From the IMG/VR virus record IMGVR_UViG_3300027852_000082, positions 1 to 41,176 of that record: a DNA stretch of 41,176 bases; one strand, written 5' to 3'. The notes under the pieces were generated by a model. It had not been told where the DNA came from. It searched no databases and was given only the letters and a program-made list of their open reading frames with translations. Source of the stretch: a virus. Numbering within the stretch: the first letter of the stretch is position 1; every line of letters begins with the position of its first letter. Below, piece by piece: positions 1 through 6,387 of this stretch. Made by a program: the position numbers and the translations under genes.

Positions 1-116
1 GGTTTATTTCCCTCAGTAACCTTAACCCATTCCCCTTCTCCAACTTTTTTATAATCGCCATCCGTTCTATGACTTATATGGCCAACTTCCAGTCTTTTCT
101 TTTCTATAGGTATCAT
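1..116 (-). CDS. Partial gene at left edge, unknown (late operon, downstream of portal)
   Basis: The first 38 codons of a gene that runs out of the window to the left. Its ATG at 116 overlaps the stop of the preceding small gene (ATGA, 116-113), so it is translationally coupled to it. The visible N-terminus begins MIPIEKKRLEVG and then carries HISHRTDGDYKKVGEGEW, a basic, Gly/Trp-containing stretch of the kind often found in phage head-morphogenesis or head-associated proteins. That is only a resemblance. By position downstream of the portal it could be a prohead protease, scaffold or minor head protein. Function not assigned. Confidence 0.6.
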   Translation of the reverse strand, partial: MIPIEKKRLEVGHISHRTDGDYKKVGEGEWVKVTEGNK

Positions 117-298
117 ATTAAAGTTTCAATTTCTTTAATTAACTTTTCAGGTGTCCATTCAACTTTGTCTGCTTTATCAATTATTTTATAAATATCTTCT
201 TCTAACAATTTAAAAAAAGCTAATAAGTCAAGAACCATAGGAGAAGAAAGACTTTCAAATTCTTTTGCTTTAATATTTATATTTACTGCATTATTCAT
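113..298 (-). CDS. Small late protein, unknown (61 aa)
   Basis: A 61-aa acidic protein starting MNNAVNINIKAKEFE and ending at a TGA at 113-115. I chose the ATG at 298 because it overlaps the portal stop in the arrangement ATGAATAA, typical of coupled phage genes. The frame stays open further upstream to an ATG at 385, but that extension lies wholly inside the portal gene and has no late-gene look. The C-terminal half is predicted helical (FFKLLEEDIYKIIDKADKVEW). No known motif. It sits between the portal and the next head gene, so a minor head or assembly role is possible but not shown. Confidence 0.6.
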   Translation of the reverse strand: MNNAVNINIKAKEFESLSSPMVLDLLAFFKLLEEDIYKIIDKADKVEWTPEKLIKEIETLI

Positions 299-1814
299 TA
301 TAATTGCTGTCAAACATAGAACTAATCCCTTGTTCTTCATTGCCCACACCACTAGTATTATCCGGGTTATCGTATTCTGGACCAAAAGGATATTTGTTAT
401 ACTTTTCTCTTATTTCATTTTTTGTCATTTCACCTGTTTGTAAAGATAACAAATCCAGTTCTTTTTCTTCCTTGTTGTTTTGAGCTTTTTCAAAAGTAAA
501 TATAAAACCTGAGCCATATCGATAGGGCAATATACTTCTTTGAATAATATTTTCTAAAGACTTTGCCAGAGGTGCGATCCCCCTACCTTGTTCTATTTCT
601 TCTTGCGCCTCGCTTGTACTTCTACCTGAAGTATGTGCACCATCGCTAAGATTCATTTCCATATTTGTTGTACTAAAAACCAAGGCCACCTCTTCCCTAA
701 TATCTTTTTGTCTTTGCATCTGAACACCCATTGTGTTTTCACGAGACAAATCTAAAATTTGCGCCGATGAACCGGAAAAAGTCATAATGGATCCTTTAAC
801 AGGTTGATTAACTTTTTCTTCTATTCTTTTTTGTTCCGCCTCGTCTAAAGGTATGTCCGTTTTTTCTGTACTGTCCATAGAGCCAAAAGGATTATTATCA
901 GTTACAATTATTATCTTTTCTGGAGGTTTTGTGCCATCAGCTTGATTGGCCATTAATGAATCAAACATTAAACTTTCCGCCACCTTGTTGATTAACGCCT
1001 CCAAAGGAACCATTCCATAATTTCTACTTGAAGTTGGTGCATAATCCATGTAAGCTATCTCATCATGAAAGTATACTTGTGGTTCAGATAAACCAGGGAT
1101 CACTTGAACGTATCCAGAAACACTACTGAAATAAGGTGCTTTGATTTTATAAACTGATCCACCTGGGAGCAAGTCAAAATTCTCTAACTTGTTATTTTCT
1201 ACATCTTTGTATATAGCAATAGAACCATGAATCAACATATCAAAAACAAACTTTTTAACAAACTCCTCCCATGAAAGACCATTGTTCGGTTCAATTAACC
1301 AAGCCATAACTTCTTCTATCTTTGAAGCATTAAAATTTTTTAAACGTCGTTTCCATCGAAGTAATGCCGACTCAAAATTACTTAAATCTAATTTAATATC
1401 GGGCAAAGTTTCTTTTATTAACTGCACCATTTTAGCTTTAAGCGTTAAGTCTGATAAATCTAAACTTTCTTTTAACTCCTTATACACGCTTTCATAATCC
1501 TTTAAGGAATTAACTATTTGATCTTCTTCCTTTTTTTCAAAGGATACATTAAATTCTAAACCTGAAAGTCTATTCATCCTTGAAGCAACAACACCAAAAA
1601 TGGGAGAAGATAATCTAAACATATCAAGTCGTTGTTTCAAAGACAAATAAAAATAAGGTTGTTCCCATCCCCAGGACATCAACTTACCTTCTTTATCTCT
1701 TCCAGTAATTTGTTGAAGCTGGGTTGGACTGTAAACCATTAACCCTCTTTTTTTCTGATTATCTTTATCAGAAAAATTCATGTAAGATGATTCATTTGTA
1801 TATTGAGTTATCAT
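291..1814 (-). CDS. Portal protein
   Basis: A 507-aa protein in the usual place directly downstream of the terminase genes. Portal proteins form the dodecameric ring at one capsid vertex through which DNA enters and to which the tail attaches. Supporting features: N-terminal region with SPIFGVVASRMNRLSG, a central alpha/beta region with FDLLPGGSVYKI and IAYMDYAP, then MVPLEALINKVAESL, a Ser/Thr-rich stretch (SDGAHTSGRSTSEAQEE) followed by a long helix near the C-terminus, and an acidic tail. Length is normal for the family (about 400-600 aa). The ATG at 1814 overlaps the preceding stop as TAATG. Assigned by overall pattern and gene order; no single catalytic motif exists for portals. Confidence 0.85.
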   Translation of the reverse strand: MITQYTNESSYMNFSDKDNQKKRGLMVYSPTQLQQITGRDKEGKLMSWGWEQPYFYLSLKQRLDMFRLSSPIFGVVASRMNRLSGLEFNVSFEKKEEDQIVNSLKDYESVYKELKESLDLSDLTLKAKMVQLIKETLPDIKLDLSNFESALLRWKRRLKNFNASKIEEVMAWLIEPNNGLSWEEFVKKFVFDMLIHGSIAIYKDVENNKLENFDLLPGGSVYKIKAPYFSSVSGYVQVIPGLSEPQVYFHDEIAYMDYAPTSSRNYGMVPLEALINKVAESLMFDSLMANQADGTKPPEKIIIVTDNNPFGSMDSTEKTDIPLDEAEQKRIEEKVNQPVKGSIMTFSGSSAQILDLSRENTMGVQMQRQKDIREEVALVFSTTNMEMNLSDGAHTSGRSTSEAQEEIEQGRGIAPLAKSLENIIQRSILPYRYGSGFIFTFEKAQNNKEEKELDLLSLQTGEMTKNEIREKYNKYPFGPEYDNPDNTSGVGNEEQGISSMFDSNYNE

Positions 1815-2029
1815 TATCTATAACTAACTTTTTTCGCCAATCTTTTCAATTGTCTTAATATAATAATGTTAGCCTCTTCTAACAACTGAATTCTTTCTTT
1901 CAATGTTAATGCTTTATCCACTATCTCTTCATCTACTATCTTTTCAGATATCTTTAAATCATCCACTATTTCAGAAGATTCTTTTGATTTAATTGTTGAT
2001 AAATTATTTTTTAAAATGTTATTTTGCAT
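1814..2029 (-). CDS. Small coiled-coil protein between terminase and portal (71 aa)
   Basis: A 71-aa charged protein with a Ser/Glu/Ile-rich N-terminal half (SEIVDDLKISEKIVDEEIVD) and a heptad-like C-terminal helix (LKERIQLLEEANIIILRQLKRLAKK), so a short coiled coil is likely. It lies 11 bp after the terminase stop and its own stop overlaps the portal start. Small helical proteins at this site are common in phage head modules and sometimes act as head-completion or portal-associated factors; no specific family is recognised here. Confidence 0.6.
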   Translation of the reverse strand: MQNNILKNNLSTIKSKESSEIVDDLKISEKIVDEEIVDKALTLKERIQLLEEANIIILRQLKRLAKKVSYR

Positions 2030-2040
2030 ATTACGCTCCT

Positions 2041-3633
2041 TTACATAAATTTTAATATTTTTTCTGCAAGACTTGCATATACTTCTGCAAAAAAGAAATG
2101 ATCAGGTCTATTTGACAACCAAGAAAAAACTTTTCTATCTTCATCCCAAACTCTTGTAGGTTCTTGTATATGAGACATATATTCATCCATAGTTAAAATA
2201 TTTTTTGGAAAAAGAATCTGTTGTAAAGTTAATTTTTCTTTAAAATCATCAATAGCCATTAAACGAGATACAGTTAAAACTTTTTCTTTTAAATTTACAC
2301 TATCAGTTTTATCAGCACCAAAAAAACATCTAAAGTAACCAATAGAATAATGTGAAAACTTTCGCGCCAACCTAATTTCTGGCAAAGCGTCTATAACTGC
2401 TACAACTACATTATAATTTCTACAAAGAGAAAAAAGTTCTTCTAATTCTAAAACTGTGCCAATATAAACTGATTGTTTTCTTTTATCGTGTAAAATTTTA
2501 TTTATTTTAACGTGTATAATTTTTCCTACATCCACTCCCATGATACATGGTTCTTTTGAAAAGGAGGGCATTAAATAATCTCCCATAGAATCTTCAATAA
2601 GTCTACGAGACACTTTACTTCCTTCCATCGTAAAAGGCTGCCCTAACTGAGAATTATAAAACCTTTGCATTTTATAATCATTTTCTAATGCCTTAGAAAA
2701 ATCTAAAACTATATCAGATAAAGGTCCAATGCCGCTGAATAATCTTGAAATAGATTTTCCCGATAATGTGGAAGAAAATTTATTTACATACTCACCATCA
2801 CCAAAACGATCAAAAGGTTTAGAACATTTATCACAAATGGGTTTAACGTCACCTCCGTTTCCAAACTCAAATTCTTTGTCAAGTATAACATAATTATTTT
2901 CACTTTCTTGTCTCAATACATGTTTAAAAAAATCTATTTGAATTTTATGACCACATTTGGCTTTTATAAACCATTCACCTTGAGAAGATTCTTTATATTT
3001 TTCATCTAAAAAAGAACCTTGATAAGTAGGGTTGCCGACATAGATTTCGTGTGGATTTTCTGAATGACCTAATCTTTCTTTTGCCATCTCTAATCGTTTT
3101 GGATCACATTGATCCGCTTCATCCACAATTAACCAATCCGCTGGTATTTCTACAAAAGGAATGTCAGTATAACTTCCGGCAAAACTAATAACTCCTCGCC
3201 CTATATCTTTCAAAGAACGATTGTCAATAATATCTTTTCTAAACGTTTCAGCTTTACCGGTTGATTTTACTTTTCTATAAAAGGCAGAATTCATTAAACT
3301 TTTTTCAAAACGATTTGAAACAAATCTTGCCATCAAATTATGCGTTGGTAAAACATAAAAAACAGTCGCACCATTAGAAGCTGCCGACCAACTCATAATA
3401 ATTAAACATTCAGAAATTCCTCCTTGAGTAGATTTCATTATTACTCGATGAGAAGACTTATCCATTAAAATTTCTTTTAAAAATAAATGATTTTTAAAAG
3501 TCATTTTTTTATTTGTAAATGTTTTATGATGATTTACACATAACCATAAATTATACTCATTCGTTTTTAAAAAATAATCAAAGTTGTTTATCGTCGGACT
3601 TAAAGCAACCTTTTTTTCCAAGGAGACGTTCAT
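2041..3633 (-). CDS. Terminase large subunit (GpA-like)
   Basis: A 530-aa DNA-packaging motor: an N-terminal ATPase that translocates DNA into the prohead and a C-terminal nuclease that cuts concatemers. Visible motifs are a degenerate Walker A (KSTQGGIS, residues 67-74), Walker B LIVDEAD (168-174), the coupling-like segment EIYVGNPT, a possible zinc site made of KCGHK and CDKCSKPFD, and nuclease-type acidic motifs in MGVDVG and VAVIDALPE. The Cys pairs and spacing resemble lambda gpA-type terminases. The start overlaps the TerS gene by 56 bp and no strong ribosome binding site precedes it, so the exact start is uncertain. Confidence 0.85.
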   Translation of the reverse strand: MNVSLEKKVALSPTINNFDYFLKTNEYNLWLCVNHHKTFTNKKMTFKNHLFLKEILMDKSSHRVIMKSTQGGISECLIIMSWSAASNGATVFYVLPTHNLMARFVSNRFEKSLMNSAFYRKVKSTGKAETFRKDIIDNRSLKDIGRGVISFAGSYTDIPFVEIPADWLIVDEADQCDPKRLEMAKERLGHSENPHEIYVGNPTYQGSFLDEKYKESSQGEWFIKAKCGHKIQIDFFKHVLRQESENNYVILDKEFEFGNGGDVKPICDKCSKPFDRFGDGEYVNKFSSTLSGKSISRLFSGIGPLSDIVLDFSKALENDYKMQRFYNSQLGQPFTMEGSKVSRRLIEDSMGDYLMPSFSKEPCIMGVDVGKIIHVKINKILHDKRKQSVYIGTVLELEELFSLCRNYNVVVAVIDALPEIRLARKFSHYSIGYFRCFFGADKTDSVNLKEKVLTVSRLMAIDDFKEKLTLQQILFPKNILTMDEYMSHIQEPTRVWDEDRKVFSWLSNRPDHFFFAEVYASLAEKILKFM

Positions 3634-3979
3634 ATTCTTCTATCAACCTACTGTCACTTTTTGTATCTTCTTCAGGAATCATAACACCACCACGCTTAAA
3701 GAAATCTGGATATAAAATATTTGCTATATCCATAGTTGCTTTAAAAGCAATTCTTTCATCCTCAGAATCCATAAACACTCTTAAATTTTGAATTATATGT
3801 TCCCGCTCCTCAATTAAAAATAAATGAAGCCTTTCTTGAAACTGATAATCATTATTGAGCAAATTAATCTCATCTAAAGTTAATCCCACTTTCGAGTAAG
3901 CCATATCTTTATCAAAAGTTTTTGAATAGCTTAAAACGATTAGTTCCTTCTTTTCTTCTAAATCGGTAGTATTCTCCAT
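3578..3979 (-). CDS. Terminase small subunit
   Basis: A 133-aa protein directly upstream of TerL. Small terminases bind the packaging start site and stimulate the large subunit. The N-terminal half looks like a helix-turn-helix region (LSYSKTFDKDMAYSKVGLT, then a helical stretch), followed by a helical oligomerisation segment and AFKATMDIANILYPDFFK, a sequence style common in TerS proteins. I favour the ATG at 3979 (MENTTDLEE). An in-frame TTG at 4015 would add 12 residues, but it lies inside the preceding gene. Assignment rests on order and fold pattern. Confidence 0.7.
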   Translation of the reverse strand: MENTTDLEEKKELIVLSYSKTFDKDMAYSKVGLTLDEINLLNNDYQFQERLHLFLIEEREHIIQNLRVFMDSEDERIAFKATMDIANILYPDFFKRGGVMIPEEDTKSDSRLIEEYERLLGKKGCFKSDDKQL

Positions 3980-3989
3980 TTCATTTATA

Positions 3990-4142
3990 TCAACCCTTGT
4001 CGAGTAACGATTCAAGTTTCTTAGGATCCATCACTACCCTATCATTAAACTCTTCTTTTTTGGCCTTATTCCATTGGTTAATAGGACGAAAGTAACCTAC
4101 TACCCTTGAGTAAACTTCAACCGGAACTTTTTTAATTTGCAT
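3990..4142 (-). CDS. 50-aa protein resembling the glycyl-radical C-terminus of anaerobic ribonucleotide reductase (NrdD)
   Basis: First gene of the minus-strand late operon. The protein begins MQIKKVPVEVYSRVVGYF, continues RPINQWNKAKKEEFNDR, and ends at TGA (3990-3992). This closely follows the C-terminal tail of class III ribonucleoside-triphosphate reductase (Pfam NRDD), where the RVxGY segment holds the glycine that carries the catalytic radical and is followed by a W-N-x-G/A-K-x-E-E/L pattern. Here the candidate glycine is Gly16. The catalytic barrel and the CxxC zinc site of full NrdD are absent, and no full-length nrdD is in the window. It could be a spare radical domain like GrcA/YfiD, or a reused fold with another role. 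The start is the first ATG after the regulatory region. Confidence 0.7.
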   Translation of the reverse strand: MQIKKVPVEVYSRVVGYFRPINQWNKAKKEEFNDRVVMDPKKLESLLDKG

Positions 4143-4176
4143 TTTTAATTTTTATCTGTTTATACGTTAAATGTAT

Positions 4177-4204
4177 ATAGTACAATAATAGTAATACATT
4201 ACAA
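4177..4204 (-). promoter_or_regulatory. Candidate late promoter (leftward)
   Basis: On the minus strand, TTGTAA (4199-4204) and TACTAT (4177-4182) are separated by 16 bp, about 35 bp before the first leftward gene. An AGTAAT-AC-ATTAC palindrome (4190-4202) overlaps the -35 side. In such A+T-rich DNA similar boxes arise by chance, so this is a weak call supported mainly by position. Confidence 0.3.
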
Positions 4205-4287
4205 AATACAAGTAATTTTTTATAAAAATAGTCATAATTGTTTAAATGCATATATATGTATATTACAAACTTTATAAAATACTATAA

Positions 4288-4364
4288 AAGGCCCTGTACG
4301 GCGTTTTATATCGTTTTAGGTATAAAAGTGTTACATTGTACTATAAAACGCCGTACAGGGCCTT
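4288..4364. repeat. 23-bp perfect inverted repeat with 31-nt loop in the divergent control region
   Basis: Arms at 4288-4310 and 4342-4364 (left arm starts AAGGCCCTGTACGGCG) are exact reverse complements. The G+C-rich core stands out in very A+T-rich surroundings. The left arm also lies inside a smaller TATAAAA/TTTTATA palindrome (4283-4310). It sits between divergent operons where no terminator is needed, so a protein-binding site, packaging or replication element, or a leader structure is more likely than termination. Confidence 0.7.
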
Positions 4365-4461
4365 AGAAGAGGTGTCTTGCTACTTAACATCCCTATAAAA
4401 TTATTAAAAGAAAAAATAACGAAGAAAAAGCAACTTTTTTCTCTTTTTTTAAAAAAAGTCC

Positions 4462-4495
4462 TTGTTTTTTATTTAGTAATATAGTATATTACTAA
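4462..4495 (+). promoter_or_regulatory. Candidate early promoter with palindromic operator over the -10 box
   Basis: TTGTTT (4462-4467) and TATATT (4485-4490) are separated by 17 bp, a good sigma-70 fit, about 45 bp upstream of the first rightward gene. A palindrome with 10-bp arms (4473-4482 and 4486-4495, TTAGTAATAT / ATATTACTAA) covers the -10 box, as expected of a repressor or autoregulator site. Confidence 0.55.
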
Positions 4496-4535
4496 TAGTT
4501 AAACAGTAAAAATAAAAAATAAAAGGAGAAACAAA

Positions 4536-4706
4536 ATGACAAAAGAAAAAATCATCAAAATACTTCATCAATACAATTTACCATCTTCTTTTGATCCAAC
4601 AAAACTTTCAAAAAAAGAAATTACTAAATATATGGATTGTCCTGTTTATGTATCTGAAAAACAGTTTAGAAAAAATTGTTTTTGGAAAACGGGATTTAAA
4701 GTGTAA
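4536..4706 (+). CDS. Small early protein, unknown (56 aa)
   Basis: A 56-aa basic protein (start MTKEKIIKILHQYNLP, end FRKNCFWKTGFKV), preceded by AAAAGGAGAAAC five bases before the ATG. It is the first rightward gene after the divergent control region. A helix at the N-terminus and a Lys-rich C-terminus would fit a small nucleic-acid-binding or host-takeover protein, but there is no recognisable motif. The leader, from AATAAAAGGAGAAACAAAATG, is repeated almost exactly before the next gene. Confidence 0.7.
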   Translation: MTKEKIIKILHQYNLPSSFDPTKLSKKEITKYMDCPVYVSEKQFRKNCFWKTGFKV

Positions 4707-4743
4707 TTAAAAATTTAAAAACAAAAATAAAAGGAGAAACAAA

Positions 4744-4968
4744 ATGAAAAAATCAACAAAAACAGAACAACTACAAAGATGGGCGCAAAACTACAACTAC
4801 AAATCTCTTAACTGTTTTGCAAAAAGATTATATGGTCAAGTGACGCAACAAAACAAAAGAAATGTTATGACTTTAATTTATAAATTAGAAAGAAAAAATC
4901 TTATTACTTTTTCAAAAATGAATAGTGGTGTTCTTCTTACACCGGCCGGTTATAAATCATTTAAATAA
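4744..4968 (+). CDS. Small winged-helix-like protein (74 aa)
   Basis: A 74-aa basic protein with an AAAAGGAGAAAC ribosome binding site. The C-terminal half reads as helix, recognition helix and wing: NVMTLIYKLERKNLI, then TFSKMNSGVLLTPAGYKSF, the pattern seen in small winged-helix DNA-binding proteins. The N-terminal part is Lys/Gln-rich. It lies directly downstream of the promoter-operator at 4462-4495 and is followed by a terminator hairpin, so it could be the autoregulator of this short early operon. That role is an inference; the fold call is from pattern only. Confidence 0.6.
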   Translation: MKKSTKTEQLQRWAQNYNYKSLNCFAKRLYGQVTQQNKRNVMTLIYKLERKNLITFSKMNSGVLLTPAGYKSFK

Positions 4969-4979
4969 CTCTTATAGTT

Positions 4980-5001
4980 GCTCCTCATTAAGTTGAGGAG
5001 C
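4980..5001 (+). terminator. Hairpin after the winged-helix-like gene
   Basis: GCTCCTCA (4980-4987) pairs with TGAGGAGC (4994-5001) around a 6-nt loop, 12 bp after the stop codon. No T run follows, so it may be a weak terminator, an attenuator for the gene at 5054 or an mRNA-stabilising structure. Confidence 0.45.
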
Positions 5002-5053
5002 CTCTACAAGGGTTATTATTAAGCCCTAAAAAATTATATAAGGAGGCCATAAA

Positions 5054-5515
5054 ATGGCAAAGAACCAAAAAGATGTTGAAAGTACAGATGCAGTTGAAAG
5101 TACAACAGATGTTGTAGTTGAACCTACTAAAAAGGAGCAGAAAAAAGTAGCTTACATTACTATCAAAGAATTGGTTGACGCTCAAGAAGACACAAAATAT
5201 AGAGAAGCCTTACAATTGGTAAGGCCTTCTTTGTACGGTATGCAATCGCCGGGAAGTCAATCAAAATTCATAGCGTTGATGTTAACTCAAAACGAAGTTC
5301 ATGAAAATGACATTTTCATAGAGTTAAAGATGGGTAGGAAAGAAGCCTATGGAAACATTAAAAAGCAACTAAAAAAAGCTCAACCTGACAAGCGAGTTTG
5401 GATATCTTTTGAACCTTCAACCGGTATTTACAAGGTAGAAGGTGTGGGTGCTGAACCTCCCAAAAATTGGAAAGGTTACGTTCCTATTGAAACGGAAGCT
5501 ATCGAATTACTGTAA
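5054..5515 (+). CDS. Unknown early protein next to the iteron region (153 aa)
   Basis: A 153-aa protein with a strong AAGGAGG site 7 bases before the ATG. The first 40 residues are acidic and Thr/Val-rich (likely disordered, with an imperfect repeat of VEST). The rest contains a basic helical stretch (MGRKEAYGNIKKQLKKAQPDKR) followed by a beta hairpin (WISFEPSTGIYKVEG), which could be a DNA-binding helix and wing. It stands alone between two terminators and directly upstream of the GTTAAC-rich region. An origin- or operator-binding role is therefore conceivable, but no family is recognised. Confidence 0.65.
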   Translation: MAKNQKDVESTDAVESTTDVVVEPTKKEQKKVAYITIKELVDAQEDTKYREALQLVRPSLYGMQSPGSQSKFIALMLTQNEVHENDIFIELKMGRKEAYGNIKKQLKKAQPDKRVWISFEPSTGIYKVEGVGAEPPKNWKGYVPIETEAIELL

Positions 5516-5535
5516 TACTATCCCACTTAACAATA

Positions 5536-5568
5536 ATCCCTATGGCTCACCGTCATAGGGATTTTTTT
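5536..5568 (+). terminator. Rho-independent terminator
   Basis: ATCCCTATG (5536-5544) pairs with CATAGGGAT (5554-5562) around a 9-nt loop, followed by seven Ts ending at 5568. A clear intrinsic terminator that closes the single-gene unit at 5054-5515 before the long non-coding region. Confidence 0.9.
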
Positions 5569-5628
5569 GTACTCCAATAGAATTACACGCCCTTTTCCTA
5601 CACAAATTTGTATACTAAAGCTAACTTT

Positions 5629-5870
5629 GTTAACAGTGTTAACAAGTGTGTTAACAACTTAAATTGCTTAACCCTTGCCCTGGCGCTATATAAGGCGTTA
5701 TTTTGTATTTGTTAACAATGTTAACACTGTTAACACTACATATTTCAAATACCACTTTAGCCCTTACTAACAAAAAAATATACGAGTGTTAACAGTGTTA
5801 ACATTGTTAACAAGATACGATAAGCCCGACAGGGCGTAACAAAACGAAACGGCTTGTTAACACTGTTAAC
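5629..5870. repeat. Iteron-like array of GTTAAC palindromes
   Basis: GTTAAC starts at 5629, 5638, 5650; 5711, 5720, 5729; 5788, 5797, 5806; 5856 and 5865; one more lies at 6044. Within clusters the period is 9 bp (12 bp once), close to one helical turn. The second cluster (5709-5737) and the third (5785-5813) are exact 29-bp inverted copies of each other. Flanking bases are also conserved (AGTGTTAACA / TGTTAACACT). Confidence 0.85.
5820..5850. repeat. 31-bp direct repeat, copy 1
   Basis: Begins ATAAGCCCGACAGG and ends CAAAACGAAAC. It matches 28 of 31 bases with copy 2 at 5952-5982. It lies between the third and fourth GTTAAC clusters and is G+C-richer than its surroundings. Confidence 0.8.
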
Positions 5871-5951
5871 ACTAGGTTACAGGGTAGGTTACAAACGCCG
5901 ATTTTGACAAAAAACCGTAATAACAGCACTTAAAAACAGTAACAAATCGCA

Positions 5952-5982
5952 ATAAGCCCGACAGGACATAGCAAAACGAAAC
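5952..5982. repeat. 31-bp direct repeat, copy 2
   Basis: Same orientation as copy 1 (5820-5850), 132 bp further on, with three substitutions in the middle (the ends ATAAGCCCGACAGG and CAAAACGAAAC are identical). Confidence 0.8.
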
Positions 5983-6008
5983 ACTAATTTAATGTTAATA
6001 TAACAAAA

Positions 6009-6020
6009 TTGTATATACAA
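6009..6020. repeat. TTGTATATACAA palindrome, site 1
   Basis: A perfect 12-bp palindrome. It recurs at 6142-6153, and looser forms (ACAAATTTGTATAC) occur at about 5602-5615, so it may be a second type of protein-binding site in the putative origin. Confidence 0.5.
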
Positions 6021-6141
6021 AACACAAAAAGACACAAATGCTTGTTAACACTAGTACAAGTTATAAAACTACCCTTTAGTGCGTGCTTTTTAATATATAA
6101 AATCTTTATTATGTATACTTATTAAATCCTTTTTTACAAAT

Positions 6142-6153
6142 TTGTATATACAA
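6142..6153. repeat. TTGTATATACAA palindrome, site 2
   Basis: The same palindrome as at 6009-6020, here overlapping an ACAAATTTGT palindrome (6136-6145 region) and enclosed by a 10-bp inverted repeat (AAATCCTTTT 6124-6133 / AAAAGGATTT 6152-6161). Confidence 0.5.
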
Positions 6154-6387
6154 AAGGATTTTCTAAAAATGATTACTAAATTTTGTATAAAGTTATATAC
6201 AATTTTCATTTTTTAAACACTATAATTTTAATAACCATTTAGTCTTTTATATACAGGCATATTTTTTGTATTTTTTATACTTTTTTAAAAAAGTTCTTTA
6301 CTTACTATAATAGTATTTGTATACTTATATACAATATATAAATTATAATAATAATAAAAATAAAAATATAATAAAAGGAGAAAAGCT

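Larger units (their letters stand above)
4143..4535. promoter_or_regulatory. Divergent intergenic control region
   Basis: 393 bp without genes between the leftward late operon and the rightward early genes. It holds the leftward and rightward promoter candidates, the AGTAAT-type palindromes and the 23-bp inverted repeat, listed separately. The remainder is A+T-rich with long A and T runs, including a T7A7 tract at 4444-4457. Confidence 0.6.
5569..6387. other. Candidate replication origin: iteron-like repeats plus A+T-rich tract
   Basis: About 820 bp with no convincing gene. The first part (5629-6049) holds twelve GTTAAC hexamers, most with a fixed 9-bp period, and two copies of a 31-bp direct repeat. 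The second part (about 6060-6387) is extremely A+T-rich with palindromes of the TTGTATATACAA type and a 10-bp stem at 6124-6133/6152-6161. Iterons beside an easily melted tract are the usual build of an iteron-controlled origin. An operator array for a regulator is the main alternative. Confidence 0.55.

Noticed and set aside
299-385. Upstream extension of the small gene at 113-298 to an ATG at 385
   Set aside because: The added stretch lies entirely within the portal gene; the ATG at 298 overlaps the portal stop in the usual coupled way.
1282-1497. Plus-strand open frame inside the portal gene
   Set aside because: No ribosome binding site, antisense to a clear gene; a shadow frame.
5629-6049. 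Repeat cluster considered as a CRISPR array
   Set aside because: Units are 6-10 bp palindromes with 9-bp spacing, far too short for repeat-spacer structure, and no cas genes are present (the 21049 nuclease is only Cas4-like in fold).
5569-6387. Search for tRNA or small RNA genes in the long gap
   Set aside because: I found no cloverleaf or other known RNA fold by eye; only repeats and A+T-rich sequence.
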